Assembly (NCBI RefSeq): GCF_900117315.1
Contig: NZ_LT630337.1
Coordinates: 2,365,601 to 2,429,600, forward strand
Reading direction: 5' to 3'
Length of the DNA: 64,000 bases
From: Bacillus massilinigeriensis
GTDB taxonomy: Bacteria; Bacillota; Bacilli; Bacillales; Cytobacillaceae
Shown here piece by piece: positions 62,503-64,000 of the stretch. The notes below the pieces were generated by a model. That model made no database searches, was not told the DNA's origin, and was given only the letters and a program-made list of their open reading frames with translations. A program made the position numbers and the translations under genes. Positions within the stretch are counted from its first letter, which is position 1. Each line of letters begins with the position of its first letter.

Positions 62503-62931
62503 ATGGAATTAAGTCAAAGTCCCGGATTTTTAATCAATAAATTGGCTCATATGATGCAAGTCGAACTTGAGCATCGTTTAAGTAGTTATGAGGTAACATC
62601 GTCCCAGTGGGCAGTATTAGCCTTGTTGTGGAAAAAGGAAGGCCTCTCACAGGTAGAGATTCAGCAAAGGTTACGTTTGGAAAAAGCTACAGTTACAGGT
62701 CTTATCCAAAGAATGTCCCGCTCCGGGTTAGTATTCAAGAGAACAGATAAGGCCGATAAACGCATTCACCGGATCTTTTTAACTGAAAAAGGGAAAAGCT
62801 TAGAGGAACAACTCATTCCCCAAGCAAAATGGGTTAATGAGGCTACATTGAATGGGTTCTCTTCAGAACAAAAGGAGACTTTAATGAAGTTGATTTCAAT
62901 GGCGATTCGTAATCTGGAAGGAATCGGATAA
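62503..62931 (+). CDS. MarR-family transcriptional regulator
   Basis: 142 aa with the winged HTH of MarR proteins: VTSSQWAVLALLWKKEGLSQ, LEKATVTGLIQRMSRSGLVF and a wing with RTDKADKRIHRIFLTEKG. It probably represses a transport or stress gene and itself. ATG at 62503 has GGAG eight bases upstream; a longer frame from 62416 includes the promoter and is rejected. The gene after it is on the other strand, so no target is evident nearby. Confidence 0.9.
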   Translation: MELSQSPGFLINKLAHMMQVELEHRLSSYEVTSSQWAVLALLWKKEGLSQVEIQQRLRLEKATVTGLIQRMSRSGLVFKRTDKADKRIHRIFLTEKGKSLEEQLIPQAKWVNEATLNGFSSEQKETLMKLISMAIRNLEGIG

Positions 62932-62953
62932 CCTACTTCTTATGTAATTTTGA

Positions 62954-62981
62954 GGTGCCTGGAAGGTGCCAGGCACCTTCC
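62954..62981. repeat. GGTGCC/GGCACC palindrome, copy 2
   Basis: GGAAGGTGCC-A-GGCACCTTCC (62961-62981) is a perfect palindrome around one base, preceded by another GGTGCC (62954-62959). It sits between the convergent MarR and GYH-repeat genes and may also act as a terminator. Confidence 0.7.
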
Positions 62982-62983
62982 AA

Positions 62984-63244
62984 TTATTTCCTGTATCCAC
63001 CGCTATGTCCGTGGTGATAGCCTTGACCTGGATAAAAACTACTGTGTCCATGATGATAGCCTTGTCCTGGAAAATATCCTCCATGTCCGTGGTGATAACC
63101 ATGACCTGGAAAATATCCCCCATGTCCGTGGTGATAGCCTTGACCTGGATAGAATCCTCCATGTCCATGGTGGTAGCCTTGACCTGGAAAATATCCTCCC
63201 TGTCCATGTTGAAAGCCGCCGTAACTTGGATATTGTCTTTCCAT
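62984..63244 (-). CDS. Gly/Tyr/His-rich repeat protein
   Basis: 86 aa from ATG 63244 (GGAGG eight bases upstream), starting MERQYPSYGGFQ. The rest is about five units of 14 residues on the pattern GGYFPGQGYHHGH, alternating GYF and GFY, ending SGGYRK. Encoded by 42-bp DNA repeats. Low-complexity GYH-rich proteins in bacilli are often spore-coat components and His runs can bind metals, but no function can be fixed. Copy number of the repeat may vary between strains. Confidence 0.65.
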   Translation of the reverse strand: MERQYPSYGGFQHGQGGYFPGQGYHHGHGGFYPGQGYHHGHGGYFPGHGYHHGHGGYFPGQGYHHGHSSFYPGQGYHHGHSGGYRK

Positions 63245-63367
63245 TCCCTTCGCCTCCTTGAATGATTTCACAATAGTGTATGTCTCAAATTCAAGGAGGT
63301 TTAGATTCTTACCTATTTATAGAAATTGTTTTTGGCCAAGCAAGTTCCCAATTTCCATTATCCCTCT

Positions 63368-64000
63368 TTATAACTGGGCACCTATGCTCTCTAATTGTTC
63401 TGAAGGAAAAATACTTTTCCCTTTTTGTGAATTTTGGGCAATTTGATACATCGCTTTAGCAACCGTAAGACCTTTAATGGCTCGAAATTTTCTAAGTGGT
63501 CCCTGAAAAAGAAATGATATTCCTCCAAAGGCGACCCCTGCTAATTGTTCACCCAATCTAAATTCGTCTCTTTTTCCTAATAAAAGAGATGGTCTTATGA
63601 TTGATATAGACTCGAGTGGGATCTTTGACAATTTTTGCTCTAGTTTCCCTTTCATTTTAGGGTACCATAAAGAGGAATTTGGATTTGCATTCATAGAGCT
63701 AACGATTAGAAAATGCTTCGCTTCTTTTTCATAAGCCAATTTCGCCATATGTAAGGGATATTCAACATCGACCTTGTACATTGCTTCTTTTGTTTTTGCT
63801 TTTTTTATCGTAGTTCCTAAACAGCAGAATACGTCATCCACAGCAAAATAATCCGCAAAGAGTTCAAGCTGATTAAAATCCACCTCTACTTCTTTAAGCC
63901 TTGGGTGCGTCATATGAGTAGTTCTTCTGACAATAGCTATTACCTGTTTGTATTCTGAACCATTTAAAAGGAGCTGAAGCAACTCTTTTCCAATCAATCC
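63368..64000 (-). CDS. NAD(P)-binding oxidoreductase, HTATIP2/YraR-like, 5' end outside window
   Basis: At least 209 residues of an atypical SDR fold. The visible part starts just after the nucleotide-binding glycine loop (GKELLQLLL) and has VIAIVRR, DVFCCLGTTIKKAKTKEAM, HFLIVSSMNANPNSSLWYPKMKGKLE and SIIRPSLLLG, as in NAD(P)H-binding proteins related to human HTATIP2. The start codon lies beyond 64000. Role unknown. Confidence 0.8.
   Translation of the reverse strand, partial: GLIGKELLQLLLNGSEYKQVIAIVRRTTHMTHPRLKEVEVDFNQLELFADYFAVDDVFCCLGTTIKKAKTKEAMYKVDVEYPLHMAKLAYEKEAKHFLIVSSMNANPNSSLWYPKMKGKLEQKLSKIPLESISIIRPSLLLGKRDEFRLGEQLAGVAFGGISFLFQGPLRKFRAIKGLTVAKAMYQIAQNSQKGKSIFPSEQLESIGAQL

Noticed and set aside
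62950-63265. Two plus-strand frames opposite the Gly/Tyr/His repeat gene
   Set aside because: They are antisense readings of the 42-bp repeat; the minus-strand gene has the GGAGG ribosome site.

Overview
The window is a 64-kb piece of low-GC Firmicute chromosome. Strong GGAGG-type ribosome binding sites, frequent TTG/GTG starts, T-box and S-box leaders, a NiaP-like transporter and a YhcK-like diguanylate cyclase point to a Bacillaceae member (Bacillus/Neobacillus-like). That assignment is inference; no rRNA or tRNA gene is present.

Layout. 1-4.2 kb: the end of an IS256-type transposase, then a Tn554-type tnpA-tnpB-tnpC recombinase operon. 4.4-11.9 kb: small membrane and metabolic genes peppered with REPIN-like palindromic repeats, one of them split by an intact IS1182-family element (15-bp inverted repeats, 9-bp target duplication). 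11.96-15.1 kb: a HIT / MazG-like / PLD-DEAD-helicase cassette whose helicase gene carries an in-frame amber stop. 15.4-19.4 kb: a TPR protein, a SAM-riboswitch-controlled operon (unknown 118-aa protein plus M20/M42-type peptidase) and a Pro/Gly-rich protein. 20-21.5 kb: T-box-controlled asnS. 22-35 kb: mostly housekeeping and transport genes, including a P2-type cation ATPase followed by two stand-alone RCK (TrkA-like) proteins, an MFS efflux gene with a leader-peptide/hairpin arrangement suggesting translational attenuation, LysR-DUF4865, a Mesh1-like HD protein and a 5TM-GGDEF cyclase.

35.9-44.3 kb: a nine-gene minus-strand cluster (TetR, acyl-CoA ligase, MaoC hydratase, KASIII-like enzyme with a Cys-His-His site, and a complete Liv-type ABC importer) that looks like uptake and CoA-activation of an unknown organic acid. 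45.1-46.8 kb: a SCIFF ranthipeptide precursor and its radical SAM/SPASM maturase. 47-60 kb: MFS transporters, an ArsB/NhaD-type carrier, a second copy of a two-gene membrane module also present at 8-9.5 kb, a frameshifted SgrR-type regulator divergent from an MFS gene, metY, niaP and a CAP-domain protein. Two intergenic arrays repeat a TTAT(C/T)CGCGA motif at a 20-bp period. 60.5-64 kb: DeoR/HAD pair, MarR regulator, a Gly/Tyr/His repeat protein and a partial NAD(P)-binding oxidoreductase.

The strongest candidates for new biology are the S-box operon, the amber-interrupted HIT/MazG/PLD-helicase cassette, the Liv/ligase/KAS operon, the SCIFF locus outside its usual clostridial home, and the 20-bp CGCGA arrays. 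All functional calls rest on reading the sequence; no database search was run.
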